A DNA stretch of 6,157 nucleotides, taken from contig JAHEIJ010000144.1 of the NCBI GenBank assembly GCA_024639445.1, positions 1-6,157 on the forward strand. Reading direction: 5' to 3'. Source of the DNA: Gammaproteobacteria bacterium. GTDB lineage: Bacteria > Pseudomonadota > Gammaproteobacteria > UBA6429 > Thiohalophilaceae. Both the position numbers and the translations under genes were made by a program. Below are positions 1 to 5,423 of this stretch, one piece after another. Below the pieces are notes generated by a model. It did no database searches. It was given only the letters and a program-made list of their open reading frames with translations, and had not been told where the DNA came from. Numbering within the stretch: position 1 is the stretch's first letter; the number at the start of each line of letters is the position of its first letter.

Positions 1-369
1 CACGACGATCGCGGGATTTTGAATGCCCTTGTCATGGCCATGCAGGCGCGCCAGTTTAATTGCTGCTTCATTGGCTTCGGCGCCGGAGTTACAGAAGAAT
101 GCCCGCTCCATACCAGCCAGGCGGGTAAGGCGTTCAGCCAGAGCCTCCTGCTTGGCAATGTGATACCAGTTGGAGGTATGAATCAGCGTGTGGGCTTGAT
201 CGCTGATCGCCTTGGCGACGGCCGGGTGCGCATGGCCTAGCCCGCAAACCGCGACCCCACTGAGTGCATCCAGGTATTTTTTGCCTTCGCTGTCCCACAG
301 CCACGCGCCTTCTCCTTTCACGAATGCGACAGGTAAGGGTGCATAGTTCTGCATCAAGTGATCAGTCAT
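1..369 (-). CDS. argD: Acetylornithine aminotransferase, N-terminal part (partial)
   Basis: This is the first 123 codons of a class III pyridoxal-phosphate aminotransferase; the reading frame is open to the left edge, so the C-terminal two thirds, including the PLP-binding lysine, lie outside. The enzyme transfers an amino group between glutamate and N-acetylglutamate semialdehyde in cytoplasmic arginine synthesis. The visible protein starts MTDHLMQNYAPLPVAF, continues with the fold's N-terminal strand (GAWLWDSEGKKYLDALSG, about residues 21-38) and GLGHAHP (43-49), and contains the cofactor-phosphate motif FFCNSGAEANEAAIKLAR (91-108), typical of ArgD. The start ATG is at 369-367, with a weak AGGAC ribosome binding site 11 bases upstream. 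The leader carries a promoter and terminator-like hairpin (separate entries). A succinylornithine or other ornithine/GABA-type aminotransferase is possible, but the motif spelling favours ArgD. The family assignment is firm; the exact substrate is inferred. Confidence 0.9.
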   Translation of the reverse strand, partial: MTDHLMQNYAPLPVAFVKGEGAWLWDSEGKKYLDALSGVAVCGLGHAHPAVAKAISDQAHTLIHTSNWYHIAKQEALAERLTRLAGMERAFFCNSGAEANEAAIKLARLHGHDKGIQNPAIVV

Positions 370-385
370 GCCGTTTGCTTGTCCT

Positions 386-423
386 GAAAAAACAAAAGGC
401 AGTCCCTGTATCTGAAGACTGCC
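386..423 (-). terminator. Intrinsic terminator-like hairpin in the argD leader (possible attenuator)
   Basis: On the minus strand, arms GGCAGTC (423-417) and GACTGCC (404-398) form a 7-bp stem. Two G-U pairs could extend it, with an 8- to 12-base loop. An 11-base tract, TTTTGTTTTTT (397-387), follows directly. This is the form of a Rho-independent terminator. It lies between a good minus-strand promoter (438-466) and the argD start codon (369), so transcripts from that promoter must pass it. That position suggests attenuation or partial termination. No leader peptide or clear antiterminator is visible. Confidence 0.65.
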
Positions 424-437
424 ACGGAAAACCGGCA

Positions 438-466
438 ATTCTAGCTTCTATATAGACATTGGGCAA
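438..466 (-). promoter_or_regulatory. Sigma70-like promoter for argD
   Basis: Read on the minus strand, a -35 box TTGCCC (466-461) is separated by exactly 17 bases from a -10 box TAGAAT (443-438), which matches TATAAT at five of six positions. Transcription would start near 431, about 60 bases before the argD start codon and directly ahead of the hairpin at 423-386. Prediction from sequence only. Confidence 0.55.
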
Positions 467-470
467 ATAG

Positions 471-494
471 AAACCCGGCCATTTGGCCGGGTTT
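471..494 (-). terminator. Terminator of the PuuD-like gene
   Basis: A perfect 10-bp inverted repeat, AAACCCGGCC (471-480) and GGCCGGGTTT (485-494), encloses the 4-base loop ATTT. It lies 28 bases beyond the stop codon of the minus-strand PuuD-like gene, as expected for its transcription end. The U-tract after the stem is short on both strands (TTTCTATTT on minus, TTTTGTGTG on plus), so it could act in either direction. The stem resembles that of the terminator at 5395-5423. Confidence 0.75.
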
Positions 495-522
495 TGTGTG
501 TACTGCTGGTAAATCTCGAGGA

Positions 523-1113
523 TTAAAATGGCAGACCGTGTGCATGGGCTGTCATACCGAGAATCATCGGAATGGAAAGCAGCGTATTGGTGCGTGATGC
601 CAACAGAGCAATATTTCCAGCCTTGGCTTTTTGCTCATCAGTGGCTTCTACCAGGCCCAGTACTTTTTTCTGGTTAGGCCATATCAGGACCCAGACATTG
701 AACAGCATGATGGTACCCAGCCATGCGCCCATACCAATGACCTGATAACCGGCCTGGAAAGTGAAGGCCGCAACAAAACCTGAACCCTCGGCCATATGCA
801 TGGCTTCCAGCGCCAGCGCACCGGTGACCCAGGTTGCTAAAGCCGCCCAACGGAACCATAACAGGGCGCGTGGGGCGATATGTTTGCTGATTCCAGGCGC
901 TGTACCATCTGCCTTGGCCTGGGCCATGCCGGGCACTTGTACAAAGTTGAAGTAGTACAATAGTCCTATCCATGTAATACCGACGAGGACATGGACCCAG
1001 ACCCAGAATTCCCACGCGTTGACCGCGCCAGCACGGCCCAATACAAAAATGATAATGACTGAAAGTACGATACCGGAAATGATGGTACCGGAAATGGATC
1101 TCAACGGATTCAT
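523..1113 (-). CDS. PuuD-like (DUF989, urate oxidase N-terminal family) membrane protein without cytochrome c domain
   Basis: A 196-residue, very hydrophobic protein with about five likely membrane segments: residues 10-28, 35-58, 84-104, 122-146 and 168-190. Family hallmarks are VHVLVGITWIGLLYYFNFVQ (40-59), the FNVWVLIWPNQKKVLG block (138-153) and SRTNTLLSIPM (173-183). These match the membrane part of PuuD-type urate hydroxylases, which oxidise urate to 5-hydroxyisourate and normally pass electrons to a fused C-terminal cytochrome c. That domain and any CxxCH motif are absent here; the protein ends at HAHGLPF. Conserved-looking histidines (41, 78, 106, 190, 192) could bind haem, but this is inference. 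The start ATG (1113-1111) has a strong AAGGAG site 7 bases upstream. The gene is divergent from hyuB and followed by its own terminator. Family assignment is good; urate oxidation by this short form is unproven. Confidence 0.72.
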   Translation of the reverse strand: MNPLRSISGTIISGIVLSVIIIFVLGRAGAVNAWEFWVWVHVLVGITWIGLLYYFNFVQVPGMAQAKADGTAPGISKHIAPRALLWFRWAALATWVTGALALEAMHMAEGSGFVAAFTFQAGYQVIGMGAWLGTIMLFNVWVLIWPNQKKVLGLVEATDEQKAKAGNIALLASRTNTLLSIPMILGMTAHAHGLPF

Positions 1114-1345
1114 GGAAGTTCTCCTTGAAGATGCTAGTTATAAAAATATGTTTTAGAGTCAGATAAAAAATAAATTTTTGGTTGTTGGTATTTTAATTCT
1201 GCCATGTCACTGCCTGGCTATGGACAGAATCTTAGCAAATTTTGAATACCACAATAGTTTACTATGCTTGTCAGGATTTTGGCACCCTGAAATGAAGATA
1301 CGGGTATGCCCATGTTATTATTCTGCAAGATTGTGAGGGACGGTT
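1114..1345. promoter_or_regulatory. AT-rich divergent intergenic region (PuuD-like gene / hyuB)
   Basis: This 232-bp spacer must hold the promoters of both divergent genes. For the minus-strand gene, TATAAC (1142-1137) is a fair -10 box, with the weak -35 candidate CTGACT (1162-1157) at a short 14-base spacing. For hyuB, TTGAAT (1242-1247) and TATGCT (1263-1268) are 15 bases apart, also non-ideal. The stretch 1137-1196 is strikingly AT-rich. I see no convincing operator palindrome and no RNA gene. Confidence 0.35.
1335..1340 (+). promoter_or_regulatory. Ribosome binding site fixing the GTG start of hyuB
   Basis: GAGGGA lies 5 bases before the GTG at 1346. An in-frame TGA at 1334-1336 overlaps this site, so the reading frame cannot extend further upstream. 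The next in-frame ATG is codon 20, inside the conserved N-terminal block. GTG at 1346 is therefore the best start. Confidence 0.75.
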
Positions 1346-2887
1346 GTGGATGCCATTGAACTGAACATTTTTGCCAGTCGTCTCGATGCAGTCTGTGACG
1401 AAATGGGGGCGGTACTGCAACGGGCTGCATTTTCACCCAATATTCGGGATCGCCTGGATTTCTCCTGCGCCGTATTTGATGCCCAGGGTGAACTGAGTGC
1501 CCAGGCAGCCCATATTCCGGTCCATCTGGGCAGTATGGCATATGCCATGCGCGATATCGTAGCCGGTCTTGACTGGCGGGATGGCGATATGGTGATCGTC
1601 AACGATCCTTATCTTGGGGGCACGCATCTTCCGGATGTCACCTTGATCGCCCCCGTCTTTCATGAGAAGAAATTGTGTGGATTTGTCGCGAACCGCGCCC
1701 ATCATGCAGACATTGGCGGCGAAACGCCAGGATCCATGCCGCTTTCAAGCAGTCTTGAGGAAGAAGGGCTGATCATTTCGCCGACCCACTTGATTGAAGC
1801 GGGCAAGCTCAATGATGCAGTCATGAAGCGGATTACCGCTGCCATCCGAAGTGGTGATGCGGGACGAGGCGATTTCGCCGCCCAGATCAGCGCCAACCGC
1901 AATGGCCTGCAGCGTATTGGTGAACTGATAAATGCCATGGGGGCAACTGCCTTTCGTGGAGCGCTTACCGATCTTAATAATTATGCGGAACGGCTGGCGA
2001 AATCGACACTTGGCGCGATTCCCGATGGTGAATACAGCTTCAGCGATGTGCTGGATGATGATGGCCTGGGTGGAGTTGATTTAACCATAAAGGTAACGCT
2101 GCGGGTTGAGCAACACCGAGTGAGAGTCGACTTCACCGGCACCTCCCCGCAGGTGAGAGGTAATGTAAATTGCCCCCTCTCCGTCGCTGCCGCCGGCGTA
2201 TTTTACGTTTTTCGGTGCCTGATGCCTGCCCACACACCAGCTTGTGCCGGCAGTTTTCGTCCGATTAGCATCACTGCGCCAGTCGGATGTTTGCTGAATG
2301 CACAATACCCGGCAGCGGTAGCCGCCGGAAACGTGGAGACCAGTACACGAGTGGTGGATGTCATTATGGGTGCACTGGCCAGGGCCTTGCCGGATCGAAT
2401 CCCGGCAGCCAGTCACGGCAGCATGAATAATCTTGCCATGGGATATGCCGCGGGCAAGGAAGGCTGGGACTATTACGAGACTATCGGTGGTGGGATGGGA
2501 GCAGGACCGATCGCGGACGGCCTGTCGGCGGTCCAAACCCATATGACCAACACCCTCAATACACCGATAGAAGTTCTGGAAAGTAATTATCCACTGCGCG
2601 TGGCAAGCTATGCCGTGCGTGTCCATTCGGGTGGCCAGGGCCAGCATTCGGGCGGTGATGGCCTGATTCGTAGTTTCACCTTTTTACAACCCGCAACGGT
2701 AACCTTACTGACAGAACGTCGCCGTCATTCACCCTGGGGCTTACAGGGTGGCGAGGCAGGATTACCCGGGCGCAATCTTCTCAATGGGATGCCACTTGCG
2801 GGTAAGACCACGTTAAATGTACAGGGTGGGGATACTTTACAGATAGAAACCCCTGGCGGGGGCGGTTGGGGTTTAAAAAACAAGTAA
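1346..2887 (+). CDS. hyuB: Hydantoinase B / 5-oxoprolinase beta-type subunit (HyuB family)
   Basis: A complete 513-residue member of the HyuB family (Hydantoinase_B domain), which with a HyuA partner performs ATP-dependent hydrolysis of cyclic amides such as 5-oxoproline or N-methylhydantoin; the family also includes acetone carboxylase subunits. The N-terminal block DAIELNIFASRLDAVCDEMG (2-21) and AAFSPNIRDRLDFSCAVFDA (27-46) is typical. NDPYLGGTHLPDV (86-98), NRAHHADIGGETPGSMP (116-132), AGNVETSTRVVDVIMGALA (327-345), ETIGGGMGAGP (378-388) and THMTNTLNTPIEVLESNYPL (398-417) follow in family order. The end, SPWGLQGGEAGLPGRNLLNG (462-481) and ETPGGGGWG (501-509), is also canonical, so the protein is not truncated. 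Translation begins at GTG. No hyuA lies in the window, although the two are usually adjacent. The last two codons and the stop are in register with a heptamer array. The substrate cannot be read from the sequence; the divergent PuuD-like gene hints at purine or hydantoin breakdown. Confidence 0.9.
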   Translation: MDAIELNIFASRLDAVCDEMGAVLQRAAFSPNIRDRLDFSCAVFDAQGELSAQAAHIPVHLGSMAYAMRDIVAGLDWRDGDMVIVNDPYLGGTHLPDVTLIAPVFHEKKLCGFVANRAHHADIGGETPGSMPLSSSLEEEGLIISPTHLIEAGKLNDAVMKRITAAIRSGDAGRGDFAAQISANRNGLQRIGELINAMGATAFRGALTDLNNYAERLAKSTLGAIPDGEYSFSDVLDDDGLGGVDLTIKVTLRVEQHRVRVDFTGTSPQVRGNVNCPLSVAAAGVFYVFRCLMPAHTPACAGSFRPISITAPVGCLLNAQYPAAVAAGNVETSTRVVDVIMGALARALPDRIPAASHGSMNNLAMGYAAGKEGWDYYETIGGGMGAGPIADGLSAVQTHMTNTLNTPIEVLESNYPLRVASYAVRVHSGGQGQHSGGDGLIRSFTFLQPATVTLLTERRRHSPWGLQGGEAGLPGRNLLNGMPLAGKTTLNVQGGDTLQIETPGGGGWGLKNK

Positions 2888-2948
2888 CAAGGGGCGAGTG
2901 ACGAGGGACAAGTGACAAATGACAAATGACAAATGACAAGTGACGAGT
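2879..2948. repeat. Ten-unit 7-bp tandem repeat array (forward orientation)
   Basis: Ten consecutive heptamers stay in perfect register from 2879 to 2948: AACAAGT, AACAAGG, GGCGAGT, GACGAGG, GACAAGT, three copies of GACAAAT, GACAAGT and GACGAGT. The consensus is GACRARK. A decayed eleventh unit, AGTGAGG, may follow (2949-2955). The first unit and the start of the second encode the last two residues and stop codon of hyuB (AAC AAG TAA). The variation is almost all A/G transition. The array resembles in kind the short tandemly repeated repetitive (STRR) heptamers described in cyanobacteria, though this sequence is different. Confidence 0.9.
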
Positions 2949-2971
2949 AGTGAGGTATTAGGTCGTGGCGT

Positions 2972-2978
2972 CCTCGTC
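2972..2978. repeat. Isolated inverted heptamer copy (CCTCGTC)
   Basis: One exact CCTCGTC, the reverse complement of the array unit GACGAGG, followed by the degenerate ATTCGTG (2979-2985). It lies between the two arrays in the orientation of the second. It may be the remnant of a longer array or chance. Confidence 0.4.
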
Positions 2979-2997
2979 ATTCGTGCCGTGCAGCTGG

Positions 2998-3028
2998 AAA
3001 CTGTTTAATATACAGTTTTTATTAAACA
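2998..3028. promoter_or_regulatory. Two overlapping inverted repeats upstream of the asnO-like gene
   Basis: AAACTGT (2998-3004) and ACAGTTT (3012-3018) form a 21-bp palindrome with a 7-base centre. Overlapping it, TGTTTAATA (3002-3010) and TATTAAACA (3020-3028) form a perfect 9-bp inverted repeat with a 9-base loop. Both use 3002-3004, so as RNA structures they exclude each other. The first has the form of a repressor operator; a weak -10-like TAATAT (3006-3011) lies inside it. About 80 bp separate the site from the start codon. Function is inferred. Confidence 0.4.
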
Positions 3029-3071
3029 AACTAACAAGGTAACGGGTTTGTGGGATGTGAAGGCAGATTGT

Positions 3072-3099
3072 CCTCGTCCCTCGTCCCTCGTCCCTCGGA
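3072..3099. repeat. Four-unit 7-bp tandem repeat array (inverted orientation)
   Basis: Three exact CCTCGTC units (3072-3092) are followed by CCTCGGA (3093-3099). Read on the minus strand the unit is GACGAGG, identical to the fourth unit of the array at 2879-2948. The two arrays are therefore inverted relative to each other; for example GACGAGGGAC (2900-2909) pairs exactly with GTCCCTCGTC (3076-3085). The array ends 9 bases before the asnO-like start codon, where the ribosome binding site should be. Confidence 0.9.
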
Positions 3100-3108
3100 A
3101 CTAGGTTT

Positions 3109-4896
3109 ATGTGTGGTATCTGTGGTGAATTGCGGCTTGACGGCCAGGCGGGAAGGCATGACGTTATTGAACGAATGTTACCGAAGCTGGTACGACGCGG
3201 GCCGGATTTTGAAGACCAGTGGCAGGAAGGCCCTCTGGCACTGGGTCACCGACGCCTGGCCATCATTGACCTCTCCGAACGGGCCAACCAGCCGATGGTG
3301 GATCAGGAACTCGGGTTGGTGCTGGTTTTCAATGGCTCCATCTACAACTACCGTGAATTACGTGCCGATCTCATCAAAGAGGGGTACCACTTTTTCAGCG
3401 AGAGTGATTCCGAGGTCATCATCAAGGCTTACCACAAGTGGGGCGAGCATTGCCCTGAGTACCTGCACGGCATGTTTGCCTTTGCTATGTGGGATACTCG
3501 GACACAAAGCCTGTTCCTCGCCCGTGATCGTATGGGTATCAAGCCGTTGTATTTCTCACAGCGGGATCATTTTTTTCGCTTCGCTTCCAATACCCAGGCG
3601 CTGCTGGCTGGCGGCGAAGTGGACACTCACATCGATGCGGTAGCCCTGCATCACCAGTTAACCTTGCACGCCGTGGTGCCGGCTCCACGGACCATTCTGA
3701 GTGGTGTGCGAAAGCTGGTTCCCGGCACCAGCCTGACGATCAAGCTCGATGGCACTGTGCTTCAACGGCGCTACTGGCATTTGAGCGCTGAACGACCGGT
3801 TGAGCCACGCAGCGAGCAGGAGTGGACGGATGCAATTCACACCGCCTTGCGTGAAGCAGTCCGCAAGCGGCTGGAGGTGGCGGATGTGCCCGTTGGCGTT
3901 TTGCTTTCCGGTGGATTGGATTCCAGTTTACTGGTAGCACTGCTGGCCGAGGCAGGGGTAAAGGATCTCCTGACTTTTTCTATCGGCTTTGAGGACCAGC
4001 CGGAAGAGAAGGGCAGTGAATTTGAATATTCGGATCAAGTGGTGGCCCGCTACCAGACCCGCCATCACAAGTACCACATCCCCAATGCGGAGGTGTTACC
4101 CCATTTGCCGGAAGCGGTGCGACATATGGCTGAGCCCATGGTGGGGCAGGATGCCGTGGCCTTCTATTTGTTGGCTGAACGGGTGTCACAGGAGGTCAAG
4201 GTGGTGCAGAGTGGCCAGGGGGCGGATGAGGTATTTGCCGGTTATTTCTGGTTCCCGCGCATGCAGAAAGATATTAACGGCACGCCGGTGGAGAGGTTTG
4301 CGCGCTATTATTTTGATCGACCTCATAGTGAGTATCTGGAGTCGGTCACCGCTGCTTATCGGGGTGACGACTATACCTCCCAACAGGTTGCCGAGTTACT
4401 GGCTGAACCAGCTGCGGCTTCTTTTATCGATCAGGTGCTGCGCATGGATGTCACCACCCTGATCGTCGACGATCCGGTCAAACGCGTGGACAACATGACC
4501 ATGGCCTGGGGCCTGGAGGCGCGGGTGCCGTTCCTGGATCAACATTTGGTCGAGTTGGCGGCACAAATGCCCCCGGAACTGAAACTTGGCTCCGGGGGCA
4601 AGCATGTGCTGAAACAGATCGCCCGCGGCATATTGCCGGACGCGGTGATTGACCGCCCCAAGGGGTATTTCCCCATGCCGGCACTGAAATTTGTCCGCGG
4701 CGAATTCCTGGATTTTATGCGGGACATTGTCAATTCACAGGCCTGCCGCCAGCGCGGCGTGTTTGATCGCGCTTATGTGGACAAATTGCTCGCCGCGCCG
4801 GATCAGTATTTCACCCGGCTGCAGGGCAGCAAGCTTTGGCATATGGCGTTGCTGGAATTGTGGTTCCAAACCCATCTCGATGGCCTTGAAAGCTGA
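3109..4896 (+). CDS. asnO: N-acetylglutaminylglutamine amidotransferase (asparagine synthetase-type)
   Basis: A complete 595-residue, glutamine-dependent amidotransferase. The N-terminal Ntn glutaminase domain (about 1-200) begins MCGICGELRLDG, with Cys2 as the exposed nucleophile, followed by RRGPD (29-33), GHRRLAIIDLS (46-56) and NGSIYNY (75-81). The C-terminal ATP-pyrophosphatase domain carries the PP-loop SGGLDSS (267-273), SGQGADEVFAGY (368-379), DNMTMAWGLEARVPFLD (461-477) and DRPKGYFPMPALK (515-527). HAVVPAPRT (187-195) and EPMVGQDAVAFYLL (342-355) favour the branch that amidates N-acetylglutaminylglutamine to the osmoprotectant NAGGN over ordinary AsnB; this rests on recalled family spelling. 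ATG at 3109 is fixed by the Cys2 requirement, but the ribosome binding site is poor (AGG at 3103-3105, GGAA at 3097-3100). The usual ngg synthetase and peptidase genes are not downstream. A different peptide or sugar amidotransferase remains possible. Confidence 0.82.
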   Translation: MCGICGELRLDGQAGRHDVIERMLPKLVRRGPDFEDQWQEGPLALGHRRLAIIDLSERANQPMVDQELGLVLVFNGSIYNYRELRADLIKEGYHFFSESDSEVIIKAYHKWGEHCPEYLHGMFAFAMWDTRTQSLFLARDRMGIKPLYFSQRDHFFRFASNTQALLAGGEVDTHIDAVALHHQLTLHAVVPAPRTILSGVRKLVPGTSLTIKLDGTVLQRRYWHLSAERPVEPRSEQEWTDAIHTALREAVRKRLEVADVPVGVLLSGGLDSSLLVALLAEAGVKDLLTFSIGFEDQPEEKGSEFEYSDQVVARYQTRHHKYHIPNAEVLPHLPEAVRHMAEPMVGQDAVAFYLLAERVSQEVKVVQSGQGADEVFAGYFWFPRMQKDINGTPVERFARYYFDRPHSEYLESVTAAYRGDDYTSQQVAELLAEPAAASFIDQVLRMDVTTLIVDDPVKRVDNMTMAWGLEARVPFLDQHLVELAAQMPPELKLGSGGKHVLKQIARGILPDAVIDRPKGYFPMPALKFVRGEFLDFMRDIVNSQACRQRGVFDRAYVDKLLAAPDQYFTRLQGSKLWHMALLELWFQTHLDGLES

Positions 4897-4938
4897 GTGG
4901 TCAGGCGCCATGTTAAATTAGCAGTGAGTTAAGAAAAA

Positions 4939-4955
4939 CAGAGTAATTTACTCTG
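4939..4955. repeat. 17-bp palindrome after the asnO-like gene
   Basis: CAGAGTAA (4939-4946) and TTACTCTG (4948-4955) are perfect reverse complements around one central T. On the plus strand no U-run follows, so it is not a terminator for the gene before it. On the minus strand TTTTTC follows the stem. An operator for grxD or a weak minus-strand terminator are the options. Confidence 0.5.
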
Positions 4956-4973
4956 GTACTCGGAAGCATAATT

Positions 4974-5012
4974 TATTAGTATTCTCTAATACGCCCGTCA
5001 GCCGGGACGGGC
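4974..5012. promoter_or_regulatory. Two hairpins in the grxD leader
   Basis: TATTAG (4974-4979) and CTAATA (4986-4991) form a 6-bp inverted repeat with a 6-base loop. One base further on, GCCCGTC (4993-4999) and GACGGGC (5006-5012) form a GC-rich 7-bp hairpin with a 6-base loop. The second ends 13 bases before the grxD ribosome binding site and lacks a U-tract. TAATAC (4987-4992) is a possible -10 box without a good -35. The region may hold a promoter-operator, a leader structure, or a weak terminator of the gene upstream. Confidence 0.4.
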
Positions 5013-5038
5013 CATGACTGATTTTGAGGTGAAAGCGA

Positions 5039-5371
5039 ATGGATGTAATGGAACGTATCGATGAGGCGGTAAAGAATAATCCTGTGGTCATATTCATGAA
5101 GGGCACGCCCCAGATGCCGCAGTGTGGCTTCTCCAGTCGAGCAGCCCAGGCCTTGATGGCCTGCGGCAAGGAATTCGCGCATGTGAATGTGCTGATGGAT
5201 CCGGAAGTGTTTGAGAACCTGCCACGCTATGCAGACTGGCCGACTTTCCCACAGATATACATTAATGGCGAACTGATTGGCGGGTGTGACATTACCCTGG
5301 AAATGTACCAGAAGGGTGAGCTGCAGAAGATGGTTACGGAAGCAGTTGAGGGTGTAAAAGCCGCCAGCTGA
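5039..5371 (+). CDS. grxD: Monothiol glutaredoxin, Grx4 type
   Basis: A complete 110-residue cytoplasmic monothiol glutaredoxin. These proteins bind a [2Fe-2S] cluster between two subunits with glutathione and take part in iron-sulfur cluster delivery and iron homeostasis, often with BolA. The active site is the family signature CGFS (29-32). The glutathione-binding elements are also present: Lys21 in FMKGTP, WPTFPQIYINGELIGG (67-82) and the CD pair at 83-84. Length is normal for bacterial Grx4. The start ATG at 5039 has a strong GAGGTGA site (5026-5032) 6 bases upstream; a nearby ATG at 5014 is out of frame. The leader contains several inverted repeats, and a bidirectional terminator follows 24 bases after the stop. 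The spacing from the asnO-like gene (142 bases) suggests its own promoter. Identification is secure. Confidence 0.97.
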   Translation: MDVMERIDEAVKNNPVVIFMKGTPQMPQCGFSSRAAQALMACGKEFAHVNVLMDPEVFENLPRYADWPTFPQIYINGELIGGCDITLEMYQKGELQKMVTEAVEGVKAAS

Positions 5372-5394
5372 TTAAATTAACTGTACGCCTATGT

Positions 5395-5423
5395 AAAAAA
5401 CCCGGCCAGGCGCCGGGTTTTTT
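5395..5423. terminator. Bidirectional Rho-independent terminator between grxD and rnt
   Basis: CCCGGC (5401-5406) and GCCGGG (5412-5417) form a GC stem with a 5-base loop. Six A's precede it (5395-5400) and six T's follow it (5418-5423), so the whole is symmetrical and ends transcripts from either side. The stop codon of rnt (5424-5422) lies in the T-tract. The core resembles the terminator at 471-494. Confidence 0.93.

Noticed and set aside
19..455. Two plus-strand open frames opposite argD
   Set aside because: They are antisense shadows of the well-conserved argD frame and its leader, with no protein-like motifs.
674..1015. Minus-strand open frame within the PuuD-like gene
   Set aside because: It is a shifted frame of the membrane-protein gene and lacks any family feature.
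2081..2647. 188-codon minus-strand open frame inside hyuB
   Set aside because: It is antisense to conserved hyuB sequence, and its composition (many His, Cys and Arg) is typical of a shadow frame.
3001..3015. LexA (SOS) box, CTG...CAG
   Set aside because: The spacing between CTG and CAG is 9 bases, while the gammaproteobacterial LexA box needs 10. The gene downstream is not an SOS gene.
2879..3099. CRISPR array
   Set aside because: The repeats are contiguous 7-bp units with no spacers, and no cas gene is present.
3050..3643. Alternative reading frame of 197 codons overlapping the asnO-like gene
   Set aside because: It reads through the heptamer array and the frame-shifted start of the amidotransferase gene, with no recognisable domain. 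The amidotransferase frame has full family conservation.
4930..4955. Minus-strand intrinsic terminator after the asnO-like gene
   Set aside because: The stem and T5 tail have the right form, but no minus-strand gene lies upstream of it in that direction before the shared terminator at 5395-5423, and the stem is AT-rich. It is kept only as a palindrome.
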